Source of the DNA: CBDVBZ01 sp965372355
Lineage (GTDB): Bacteria > Krumholzibacteriota > Krumholzibacteriia > WVZY01
Length of the DNA: 15,116 bases
Assembly (NCBI GenBank): GCA_965372355.1
Contig: CBDVBZ010000090.1
Span: 1 to 15,116, forward strand
Reading direction: 5' to 3'
Shown: piece by piece, positions 8,311 through 15,061 of the stretch
Numbering within the stretch: the stretch's first letter is position 1
How the letters are laid out: every line of letters starts with the position of its first letter
Program-made: the position numbers and the translations under genes
The notes under the pieces: model-generated
The model's database searches: none
Seen by the model: the letters and a program-made list of their open reading frames with translations, nothing else
Told to the model about the DNA's origin: nothing

Positions 8311-10920
8311 TCACTTGAGAAAAACCAACTTGCGCGTCTGCGTGAAGGTCCCCGCTTCCAGCCGGTAGAAGTACACGCCACTCGCCACGCGCTGGCCGCC
8401 ATTGTCTTTTCCATCCCAGATGGTCGTGTGCCCACCCTTTGTTTTCGGTCCGTTCAGGAGTGTGCGGACGAGCCGGCCGCGGGTGTCGTAGATGGCCAGC
8501 CGCGCGTCAGTCGCAGCTTCGAGTGAATAACGGATCGATGTTATCGGGTTGAACGGATTCGGCGTGTTCTGTGCGAGCGCGTTGACCGCTTTGGGCGGAG
8601 CATCCGGCACGCCGGTGATCGTCGCCGGTTCGAGTAACGAGTAATCGCTCACGTTCTCGTGCACGTCGGTCGCGCACACCTTGTAGTAGAACCCACCGTC
8701 CCATCGCCATCCGTCATCGAAGAACTCGGGGGTAACCGATGTGCCGATCAGGTTGCCGCTTGATGGCACAAAACCCGGGTCGGTCCCGCGGTGTACGCGG
8801 TATCCCCACAGGTCGGACTCACCGTTGGCGTCCCAGGTGAGATCGAGTCCTTCTGCTTCGGTCTGGACGCCCGCGAGATTCTGCGGAGCTCCGGGCGGTA
8901 AGTCATCGATCGATCGGGAGCTGTCCATCGCGGAGACGTAGTACGGCATCGGTGCCGTGTCGAGATGCGCGATCACCTGGAAGTAGTGGAAATCGTCGTT
9001 GACCGATGTCGAGTCGAAGAGCGTCCCAACCGTCATCGCGTATCCGGGGAATGCGTACGCGGGCTGTGTGCCCACGAGTTCCCAGAAGATCGTCCCGGAC
9101 GCGCTTTCTTCGTGTCTGAAAACACGTTCGGTTTTGGTGGCGGCCGTCCTGGAGGGCTCCATGACCGCGGGGTTGAAGAGTACCGCGGCGCCGCTTTCGA
9201 GCAGGGAAGCGGCGGAATGGATATCGATGGCCCGCCATACCGTGTATTCGGAGATCGCCAGACCCTGTGCGATGGCATCGAGCGGACAGGCCCACCATTT
9301 GAGGTGAACGAACCCGCCCTGGTCACCGAAGACATCCTCGATCGACTCGAACGCCGGCACGTTGATCGCGAGCAGATTCCATGTGGTGTTGTCGGTCTCG
9401 TCGAACTCGGCGACCTGATCGAGATCGTCGGCGATCACACCCAAATAGGCATCGCCAGGGAGCACATCGGAGGTGAGCGTTGCCACAATCGCCCGGGTCG
9501 TGTCACTGGCGGCGTCGAGGGTATCGATCACAAAACTGCCGAGGAACACATCCGCCATCGTGATCACGCTGTCCGCCGAGAGCCACAGAGATGTACGAAA
9601 TGCGGAACACCCCTGACCCCAGTTGTCGACGGTCACCGAGCAGGTGAACGCTAGCGATGCATTTGTGATCTCCGGCGGGCTTACAAGGGACGGCTCGAGC
9701 GAGGGTGCCGCCAGGGGTGCTGCGTAACGTTGTCCTTGTACGCCATAGGAATCCGGGTCGGCACCGTCACCCTCCCACACCACAACCTCCTGTCCCCCAA
9801 TTGCGACGCGGGGGACCTGTTGGGCCCCCACGGTGGTCGTGTTTACGAGGAACTCCGTGCCGACTGGCGTGCCGTCTGCCTTGAAACGCTGTTCATAGAT
9901 ACCCATCCCGTCACCATCCTGGGCCAGGCTGTTCCATACAATCGTGAACGCATCGAGACCGTCGACGGCCACTCGAGAACTGGCCTGCAGCGAGTTCCAG
10001 TATGTGTTCACCTGAAACTCGGATCCCAGCTTCGCATCGCCAGTGGAAAAGCGTTGCGCGAAGACCCCCTGACCCGATCCGTCCTGCAGCTCGCTCGTCC
10101 ACGTGATGATGTAGATGTCCGTTGATTGAATGGCGATGTCCGGAGCATATTGGCTATTCAGCGTAAACGTGTTGACCAGAAACTCGGCACCGCCCGAACC
10201 CGCCCACGTAAAACGCCGGGCGTAGATACCGTTGCCGCTGCCATCCTGGCCGTTGCTCGTCCAGGCGACGATGATGTCCTTGTTCGAGTCAAGAGCCACC
10301 CCGGGCCGGTTCTGGGCGCCCGTCGTGTAGACATTGACCTGGAATGCGCTGCCAATCGTCGTGCACGTATTGTCGAACCGCTGCGCGTACACTTCGCCTC
10401 CCTCCTCGAAGGCGACGACGAACGCACCATCGTCGGCCATTGCTATCGCGGGGCGTCTTTCAGAAGATGTTGGGCCCGGATCGATTTGCTGGGCCGCCGC
10501 CACCGGTGTCCCCGTGGCATCGTAACAACGAACCCAGAGCTCGTTGAGGGTGGCCGGGTTTAGCTCCCAGGCCACGATGAACCCTCCGCCGGGTCGGAGA
10601 ACAACGACCGGGAGAACCTCGTCGTCGGCGGTGGCTGCAACCGTGATCTCGCCGCCCAGTTTGTTGGCGGATGCATCAAAGCGCTGTGCGAGAATATCTC
10701 CGCCGCCGCCCGTGGGATCGCTGCGCCACACGACGACGAAGGCTCCAAAGGGGTCCATGTCGACATCCACCTGACTCTGGGCACCGGTTGTTGTGGTGTT
10801 GATCAGAAACTCGACACCGATGGGGATCTGTGCCGAGACGAGACCGCTCGTCGCGGCGACGAGGATCGCCGTGGTTAGAATGAGAACATGTGTGATGAAA
10901 AGAAATGGCCGTGCGCGCAT
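8311..10920 (-). CDS. Secreted protein: seven-repeat beta-propeller, CARDB-like, FnIII-like and FlgD/T9SS-like C-terminal domain
   Basis: 869 residues. The signal peptide is 1-31 (hydrophobic core FITHVLILTTAILVAA, likely cleavage after VSA). Residues 32-402 contain seven repeats of about 52 residues with the pattern EF(L/Q)VNT...GAQ...(A/V)VVW...GI(Y/F)AQRF. Seven blades fit one closed beta-propeller. Residues about 405-520 resemble a CARDB/Ig-like adhesion domain (AEFDETDNTTWN). A fibronectin-III-like domain covers about 685-775. Residues 779-869 are the C-terminal domain beginning QNTPNPFNP and ending RKLVFLK, the type used in FCB bacteria for secretion or surface attachment (type IX-like) or as a FlgD Ig-like fold. 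The ATG at 10920 follows GGGAGGG (10926-10932). The product is probably displayed on the cell surface; its ligand is unknown. The last ~450 residues hold no catalytic motif I can identify. Confidence 0.93.
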   Translation of the reverse strand: MRARPFLFITHVLILTTAILVAATSGLVSAQIPIGVEFLINTTTTGAQSQVDVDMDPFGAFVVVWRSDPTGGGGDILAQRFDASANKLGGEITVAATADDEVLPVVVLRPGGGFIVAWELNPATLNELWVRCYDATGTPVAAAQQIDPGPTSSERRPAIAMADDGAFVVAFEEGGEVYAQRFDNTCTTIGSAFQVNVYTTGAQNRPGVALDSNKDIIVAWTSNGQDGSGNGIYARRFTWAGSGGAEFLVNTFTLNSQYAPDIAIQSTDIYIITWTSELQDGSGQGVFAQRFSTGDAKLGSEFQVNTYWNSLQASSRVAVDGLDAFTIVWNSLAQDGDGMGIYEQRFKADGTPVGTEFLVNTTTVGAQQVPRVAIGGQEVVVWEGDGADPDSYGVQGQRYAAPLAAPSLEPSLVSPPEITNASLAFTCSVTVDNWGQGCSAFRTSLWLSADSVITMADVFLGSFVIDTLDAASDTTRAIVATLTSDVLPGDAYLGVIADDLDQVAEFDETDNTTWNLLAINVPAFESIEDVFGDQGGFVHLKWWACPLDAIAQGLAISEYTVWRAIDIHSAASLLESGAAVLFNPAVMEPSRTAATKTERVFRHEESASGTIFWELVGTQPAYAFPGYAMTVGTLFDSTSVNDDFHYFQVIAHLDTAPMPYYVSAMDSSRSIDDLPPGAPQNLAGVQTEAEGLDLTWDANGESDLWGYRVHRGTDPGFVPSSGNLIGTSVTPEFFDDGWRWDGGFYYKVCATDVHENVSDYSLLEPATITGVPDAPPKAVNALAQNTPNPFNPITSIRYSLEAATDARLAIYDTRGRLVRTLLNGPKTKGGHTTIWDGKDNGGQRVASGVYFYRLEAGTFTQTRKLVFLK

Positions 10921-11084
10921 GGTATCCCTCCCTGGTTACCGGGGGGACTAACCAAGCGCAAGGTGCGGAGTCCGTGGGATGTCTGTCCCACCCGAGGTCC
11001 CTTTCAGGCCGCCTGGCATATCGGTGGGTCTTGGGTTCCTGGTTTCGGGTTCGAGCCCAGGGGGCGATTGCGGCCTGTGTGACG
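10921..11084 (-). promoter_or_regulatory. Long structured 5' leader of the propeller protein mRNA
   Basis: Given the promoter at 11091-11099, the message carries about 165 untranslated nucleotides. Visible folds on the RNA: CTTGGTTA/TAACCAGG (plus-strand 10949-10956 and 10931-10938), an 8-pair stem with a C-rich loop directly before the GGGAGGG ribosome-binding site. The others are GTGGGA/TCCCAC (10974-10979 with 10986-10991) and CCTGG/CCAGG (around 11039-11062). The C-rich loop could pair with the ribosome-binding site. It matches no riboswitch class that I can recognise. Confidence 0.4.
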
Positions 11085-11090
11085 GTGTTC

Positions 11091-11099
11091 AGTATACCA
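11091..11099 (-). promoter_or_regulatory. Extended -10 promoter of the propeller protein gene
   Basis: On the minus strand the sequence reads TGGTATACT (TG at 11099-11098, TATACT at 11096-11091). It is the same nine bases as the promoters at 4125 and 5746. No recognisable -35 lies 16-18 nt upstream. Transcription should start near 11084. Confidence 0.6.
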
Positions 11100-11273
11100 T
11101 GGCTTGGGTTGTTTCTTTCCTCCTGTTCTGAAGTGGTTGTCGCAGTTTACAGCCGCAGTGCTTTGGGTTGACCCGTTGCGCATATGTCCATATTCTGGCG
11201 ACAGAACAACTTAAGACAATTGATTGCAGTACGATATGTGCCATCGCTGTAGCCGCGGAGTGTGTGCGGGTGG

Positions 11274-11340
11274 TTGTTGAAGGAAATGCCGGACGGGATG
11301 TGTTGTTGGGCTGGATGTGTCGCTGTTCTCAAGCATGACA
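11274..11340 (+). pseudogene. Decayed 3' end of a kinase/TPR paralogue plus its spacer
   Basis: This 67-bp segment aligns with 7908-7973 at 59 positions, with seven substitutions and one gap. The codons for LLKEMP are kept, then a one-base insertion and a T-to-G change remove the stop. Upstream similarity to the kinase fades within ~25 bp (a shared CCGCGG), and downstream it ends after CTCAAGCATGACA. This is most simply the remnant of a duplicated kinase-TPR gene. A dispersed repeat carried behind several genes is the alternative. Confidence 0.65.
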
Positions 11341-11443
11341 CGGGGATCCTCTCCTCAGAGGAATACTTGCGGCGTGTCTTGCGCTTGATCACTCGGACGG
11401 TGCTCTCGGGGTCGGTTCGCTTCGGCGTGGGCCACTCCTTTCG

Positions 11444-11458
11444 TGGTATGATGATACC
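11444..11458 (+). promoter_or_regulatory. Extended -10 overlapped by a palindrome, ahead of the His-rich/TonB cassette
   Basis: TGGTATGAT (11444-11452) is a variant of the extended -10 used elsewhere in the window. The perfect inverted repeat GGTAT-GATG-ATACC (11445-11458) lies over it, where a repressor would block RNA polymerase. A metal regulator of the Fur/Zur or MerR type would suit the genes downstream, but the site is shorter than classical Fur or Zur boxes. Expected transcription start near 11459. Confidence 0.45.
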
Positions 11459-11543
11459 TTAGAGTGTCCACTAATTTTGGGCTTGATTGTGTCTCACTGA
11501 TGCTGACACGAAACAAATGCCGATTTCATGGGAGCGTTCGTCA

Positions 11544-12077
11544 ATGGTCCGGATCGCCCGCATATGTGTAGCCGCCCTGTACGCGATGGGCGCGGTCAAC
11601 ACGAGTGTCGTGTGGCTCTCGCATGATGTGTTTCACTTGATCGAGAGCGCCGCACCCGCGCCGGCCTTGCCCAGTCACGATTCGGATGTCCACGACAACG
11701 CGTCGGCTAATGCGCACGGCCGCAGCGAGCATGAATATTCGCACGAGGTGGATGGCCACACGAACGGCGCCGATAGTGCGCGGGATCGTTCTGGCGTTCA
11801 CTCCCACCCGGGCGTTTACTCCCACCGACACGCGGACGACACAACCGATCACCATCACGCGACGATCATCGATCGCTTCCTCGCCGCAGAAGAGAACCAC
11901 GATAGCCACGATAACGAGCAGGCGACCGTGCCGGGCGCGAGTGGACTGGATCTCCATGCTATTGGGGTTGTCCATTCAGGAGCCAAGCCTATGCTCGCAG
12001 GTCGAAATCCAGGACCTGCAGCCGAGCTTGTTGCCGGTGAATTAATTTGCCCGAATACGCCACCTCCCAGGGCTTAG
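11544..12077 (+). CDS. Secreted histidine-rich protein, probable metal-binding partner of the TonB receptor
   Basis: The ATG at 11544 (GGAG at 11531-11534) gives 177 residues. The frame opens earlier at TTG 11487 and ATG 11517, but these would place extra residues before the signal sequence and lack a better ribosome site. Residues 1-25 look like a Sec signal or anchor (RIARICVAALYAMGAVNTSVVW). Residues 27-123 are low-complexity, acidic and rich in His, with SHDSDVHDN, VHSHPGVYSHRH and DHHH; 19 of 177 residues are His. The tail ends NTPPPRA. Small secreted His-rich proteins of this layout often sit beside TonB receptors or metal efflux genes (compare CzcI-like and DUF2946-type proteins); this match is by layout only. 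It may chelate or sense zinc, nickel or copper in the periplasm. The receptor gene follows after 102 bp. Confidence 0.75.
   Translation: MVRIARICVAALYAMGAVNTSVVWLSHDVFHLIESAAPAPALPSHDSDVHDNASANAHGRSEHEYSHEVDGHTNGADSARDRSGVHSHPGVYSHRHADDTTDHHHATIIDRFLAAEENHDSHDNEQATVPGASGLDLHAIGVVHSGAKPMLAGRNPGPAAELVAGELICPNTPPPRA
11793..11828 (+). repeat. Two tandem 18-bp units inside the His-rich region
   Basis: Units 11793-11810 and 11811-11828 match at 15 of 18 bases. They encode the successive peptides GVHSHP and GVYSHR. Slippage of this kind can lengthen or shorten the metal-binding region without a frameshift. Confidence 0.7.
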
Positions 12078-12134
12078 CCCACGTACTGATCATTCAACAG
12101 CAAAACATTGTGTGTCTGTGATTTCTCGCCAAGG

Positions 12135-12148
12135 GTGACGCACGTCAC
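12135..12148 (+). promoter_or_regulatory. Palindrome GTGA-N6-TCAC, candidate CRP/FNR-family operator
   Basis: The arms GTGACG (12135-12140) and CGTCAC (12143-12148) are perfect inverted repeats around CA. The core GTGA-N6-TCAC is the pattern bound by many CRP/FNR-family activators. It lies 32 bp before the receptor ATG, with a TATATC hexamer (12158-12163) downstream that could act as a -10. The receptor may thus have its own regulated promoter in addition to read-through from the His-rich gene. Confidence 0.4.
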
Positions 12149-12179
12149 TGTTGGCGTATATCCACAGAGAGGAGTTCTC

Positions 12180-14288
12180 ATGCGCGTATCCTATACGATT
12201 GCTCTGTTATTCATGTGCGTTGGGATCATGCCGCTGCAGGCGTGGGCGGGCCAGGATAATGGAGAAACAAATCCGGATTCAACAACATCGCGGGTTAGTA
12301 AGGTCATCTGGGTGATGGATCCCATCGTCATCGAAGGCCGTCGCGACGATCTGGTTGGTATCTCGATTTCCGCGTCCGAGGGCCGCGTCGGCATTGCCGA
12401 CCTTCGGCTGCGCCCGATGCTGCGGGCTGGAGAGTTACTGGAGGCCGTACCCGGCATGATCATGACGCAACACAGCGGGGGTGGAAAAGCCAATCAGATG
12501 TTCGTCCGAGGATTCAATCTCGACCACGGCACGGATTTCAATACCGTAGTATCGGGAATGCCCGTCAACATGCCGACTCATGGCCACGGCCAGGGTTACA
12601 CGGATATCAACTTTGTGATACCCGAGCTCGTCGATCATCTGAAGTTCAGGAAGGGTACTTACTACGCGGATATCGGCGACTTCAGCAGCGCCGGCTCGGC
12701 AACTTTCGAACTGGTTCGCGAAGTCCCCGAATCGTTCTTGCGTTTCGTCGGAGGCGAGTTCAACTACCTGCGAGGAGTGGGCGCGGCATCGGGCCGGGCG
12801 GGAGCAGGCACCTGGCTGATTGGCGGCGAGATGCATACCTACGACGGTCCGTGGACACTTCCCGAGGATCTGCAGAGAGTCAGTGGTCTCGCCCGATACT
12901 CGTGGACTTCGGGCGTAAACGAGATGTCATTTCTGGCGCTCGGCTACGCCGCCAAGTGGGATGCAACCGACCAGATTCCACTCCGGTCGGTGGAAGACGG
13001 CTTGATTTCGCGGTTTGGACACATCGATCCGACGGTGGGCGGCGAAACCAATCGCTACAGTCTTTCCTTCGACTGGAACCGCAACACCGGCGAAACGCGC
13101 CACCGCGCTACCGTGTACGGTTTCTATTACGATCTTGATCTCTGGTCGAACTTCACGTACCTGCTCGTGGACTCAGTGAACGGCGACCAGTTCGAGCAGT
13201 TCGACGAACGATTCTGCGTGGGCGGCTCGTACGATATAACCCTGCTGTCAGGGTGGTTTGGTGCGGCGCAAGAACTCACGCTCGGTGTGCAGTCGCGAAC
13301 GGACTTCATCCAGAAGGTTGGTCTGTACAATACTCGTGAACGGCAGAGGCTGAGCACAGTTCGCGAAGACGAAGTCACGGAAACGGGGACCGGTGTGTAC
13401 GCCACCCTCGATTCCCGATGGACGCGATGGTTCCGGTCAAACCTGGGGCTTCGCGGCGACTACTACCATTTCGACGTGACGAGCGATTTTGGACCCAACT
13501 CGGGTACGGCATCGGATGCCCAGATAAGCCCGAAGCTCGCACTGACGTTCGGGCCGTTTGCCCGCACGGAGCTCTATGCGAACGCCGGTCTGGGGTTTCA
13601 TACCAACGACGCGCGCGGTACGACGATCACGATTGACCCGGTGAGCGGCGATCCGGTCGACCCCGTCGATCCGATCGTGGAGTCGCGCGGTGCGGAATTC
13701 GGGGTCCGCACGAACCCCGTGAGCAACTACCGGATGACGCTGGCCGTGTGGGGGCTCGAGCTCGACTCAGAGCTGCTCTACGTTGGCGATGCCGGGAACA
13801 CCGAACCGAGCGACCCCAGCCGGCGCTATGGCATCGAATGGAACAACTATTTCGAGCCCCGGAATTGGCTCGCGATCGACTTCGACTACGCGTACAGCCA
13901 CGCACGGTTCGTCGACGTCGCGGCTGGCGAGGACTACATACCTGGCGCACTCGAGCATGTCGTCGCAGCCGGTTTGACGGTCAAGCCGTTGGGGAGCAGC
14001 GGCTGGTTCGGGTCTGCGCGGCTACGCTACTTCGCCGACTATCCGCTGATAGAGGACAATTCCCAACGCGCCGGCAGCACGACGATCGTGAACCTGGGGT
14101 TGGGCTATCAAGTCGGCAGAGCACGCATCGGACTGCTCCTGTTCAACCTGTTCGACGCGGAAGACAGCGACATCGAGTACTTTTACGCGTCTCGGCTGCC
14201 GGGTGAGCCGGTCGACGGGCTTGATGACAGACATTTCCATCCAGTGGAGTCGAGGATGCTACGGGCGGGTGTAACCGTCGGATTCTGA
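12180..14288 (+). CDS. TonB-dependent outer-membrane receptor, probable metal-complex uptake
   Basis: 702 residues from the ATG at 12180 (AGAGGAG ending five nucleotides before it); earlier in-frame codons lack this site and precede the signal peptide. Signal peptide 1-23 (cleavage after AWA), a TonB-box-like DPIVIEG (47-53), then a plug domain about 50-185 with AGELLEAVPGM, MFVRGFNLDHGTDF and a His-containing loop NMPTHGHGQGYTD (130-142). The remainder is a 22-strand-type beta barrel that ends in Phe, as outer-membrane proteins do. It imports a substrate into the periplasm using TonB-ExbBD energy. The plug signature belongs to a widespread receptor group whose substrate I cannot name. The His-rich protein directly upstream argues for a metal or metallophore. 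No TonB, ExbB or ExbD gene is in the window. Confidence 0.93.
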   Translation: MRVSYTIALLFMCVGIMPLQAWAGQDNGETNPDSTTSRVSKVIWVMDPIVIEGRRDDLVGISISASEGRVGIADLRLRPMLRAGELLEAVPGMIMTQHSGGGKANQMFVRGFNLDHGTDFNTVVSGMPVNMPTHGHGQGYTDINFVIPELVDHLKFRKGTYYADIGDFSSAGSATFELVREVPESFLRFVGGEFNYLRGVGAASGRAGAGTWLIGGEMHTYDGPWTLPEDLQRVSGLARYSWTSGVNEMSFLALGYAAKWDATDQIPLRSVEDGLISRFGHIDPTVGGETNRYSLSFDWNRNTGETRHRATVYGFYYDLDLWSNFTYLLVDSVNGDQFEQFDERFCVGGSYDITLLSGWFGAAQELTLGVQSRTDFIQKVGLYNTRERQRLSTVREDEVTETGTGVYATLDSRWTRWFRSNLGLRGDYYHFDVTSDFGPNSGTASDAQISPKLALTFGPFARTELYANAGLGFHTNDARGTTITIDPVSGDPVDPVDPIVESRGAEFGVRTNPVSNYRMTLAVWGLELDSELLYVGDAGNTEPSDPSRRYGIEWNNYFEPRNWLAIDFDYAYSHARFVDVAAGEDYIPGALEHVVAAGLTVKPLGSSGWFGSARLRYFADYPLIEDNSQRAGSTTIVNLGLGYQVGRARIGLLLFNLFDAEDSDIEYFYASRLPGEPVDGLDDRHFHPVESRMLRAGVTVGF

Positions 14289-14310
14289 GAAAGACGTGCC
14301 TCTGGGCAGG

Positions 14311-14664
14311 TCAAGCTGCCAACTGCTCAAGTTGTTGTATCCGTGTGACTTGACTTTGACTGAGTTCGATTAGAGGGGTTCGAGCGCTGTTCCGTCGGGC
14401 ATACGTCGTTGCGGCGAGGACCGTGACGAGTGCCGGCACTCGAGACGGCGCGGGGTGCGGATCCGGCTGCGACCACGGAAAACGATAGACGACGAGTGCG
14501 CTTGCGATGGCAGCGGCGGTTGAAAGTAGGAGCGTTAGCCAGGGGGAGGAAGTTTCGATGTTCGGGAGAACATAGAGCGAGGCGGCCGGCAGCAGAACCA
14601 GACCGAACAGTGCTAGATGCACCGCGTGGAGACGAGATACTGGCAACTCGGTTTCTCGAGTCAT
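14311..14664 (-). CDS. Small two-helix membrane protein of unknown function
   Basis: 117 residues from the ATG at 14664, preceded by GGAGG (minus strand, 14679-14675) with a 10-nt gap. Two strong hydrophobic segments occupy about 12-32 (LHAVHLALFGLVLLPAASLYV) and 41-61 (PWLTLLLSTAAAIASALVVY). A basic, proline-rich cytoplasmic or periplasmic tail follows. Gene ends are 22 bp apart with the TonB receptor, so the two converge. I do not recognise the family. The paired helices and ribosome site support a real gene, but it is short and may be a chance open frame. Confidence 0.5.
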   Translation of the reverse strand: MTRETELPVSRLHAVHLALFGLVLLPAASLYVLPNIETSSPWLTLLLSTAAAIASALVVYRFPWSQPDPHPAPSRVPALVTVLAATTYARRNSARTPLIELSQSQVTRIQQLEQLAA

Positions 14665-14795
14665 GGACTAAATTCCTCCGCCATGGGAAAGACGCCGCGC
14701 GGAACCTCGGGCCGAATACCGTTTACCGACATGATTGACCGGTTTCACTATATCGAAGTTGCACTACATTGGCACTAAACAGTCTAGCCAAGGAC

Positions 14796-14837
14796 AAAAA
14801 ACCCGTCAAATCGGGCCTCTCGAGACGGTCGTTTTTT
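14796..14837. terminator. Bidirectional rho-independent terminator-like hairpin
   Basis: CCGTC (14803-14807) pairs with GACGG (14824-14828). A-run 14796-14801 stands on the left and T-run 14832-14837 on the right, so either strand reads as a hairpin followed by six U. The 16-nt loop contains a further TCG/CGA pairing. The stem is short, so efficiency is uncertain. It separates the small membrane gene's upstream region from the tRNA unit. Confidence 0.4.
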
Positions 14838-14871
14838 ACGGGGTTTTATGAACGCTTTCACGGCCAACCAA

Positions 14872-14880
14872 TGGTATACA
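14872..14880 (+). promoter_or_regulatory. Extended -10 promoter-like site upstream of the tRNA
   Basis: TGGTATACA differs in one base from the TGGTATACT element found at 4125, 5746 and 11099. Transcription would start near 14887 and run through the AGCGGC/GCCGCT hairpin (14899-14904 with 14912-14917) to the tRNA-Leu. It may drive a pre-tRNA with a ~175-nt leader or a separate small RNA. Confidence 0.4.
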
Positions 14881-15061
14881 CTTGCAAACGTGACTCGCAG
14901 CGGCCGGCGGAGCCGCTAGTCTGTATCATGCACAGTCGAGTCAACGCGACCTGTTCCTTGTGGACATTTGTCCTCCGTGTAGCTAATCTCGTTTCAATAC
15001 GTTATGTCTGCCGGGCAGGTGGACGCTAATCGACTTATCAGTTAGCAGCATAGGGAATAGT

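Larger units (their letters stand above)
10921..11543. other. 623-bp gene-poor stretch between divergent units
   Basis: No credible gene is seen here. In order the stretch holds the structured leader and extended -10 promoter of the minus-strand propeller gene and a weak plus-strand promoter-like pair (TTGACC 11168-11173, 17 nt, TATTCT 11191-11196) with no gene behind it. Next come the decayed copy of the kinase 3' end (11274-11340) and a small hairpin TCCTCT/AGAGGA just after it without a T-tract. Last are the extended -10 and palindrome ahead of the His-rich gene and that gene's ~85-nt leader. Confidence 0.6.
14665..15061. other. 397-bp stretch without a protein gene before the tRNA
   Basis: It holds the ribosome site and leader of the minus-strand small gene, a terminator-like hairpin with T-tracts on both sides (14796-14837) and an extended -10 on the plus strand (14872-14880). 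A 6-pair hairpin (14899-14917), a small GGAC/GTCC fold near 14970 and the tRNA leader follow. The 86-codon open frame here lacks a ribosome site and any recognisable feature. No convincing promoter directly before the tRNA is visible; a weak pair TGGACG (15020-15025) and TAGCAG (15043-15048) is the best candidate. Confidence 0.5.

Noticed and set aside
11039..11062. A tRNA T-arm-like GGGTTCGAGCCC on the plus strand
   Set aside because: No acceptor, D-arm or anticodon stem can be fitted at the right distances; it is better read as a hairpin in the leader of the minus-strand gene.
11461..11480. AGAGTGTCCACTAATTTTGG as a possible insertion-sequence end
   Set aside because: It has a TGTCCACT core of the kind seen at some IS ends, but no matching inverted copy or transposase remnant is in the window.
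11541..11975. A 144-codon minus-strand frame opposite the His-rich gene, with valine- and arginine-rich repeats
   Set aside because: It is the reverse of His/Asp codons in the real gene; the plus frame has a signal peptide, promoter and ribosome site.
14430..14738. A 102-codon plus-strand arginine-rich frame overlapping the small membrane gene
   Set aside because: Its composition is typical of an antisense shadow and it has no ribosome site; the minus frame has two clean membrane helices.
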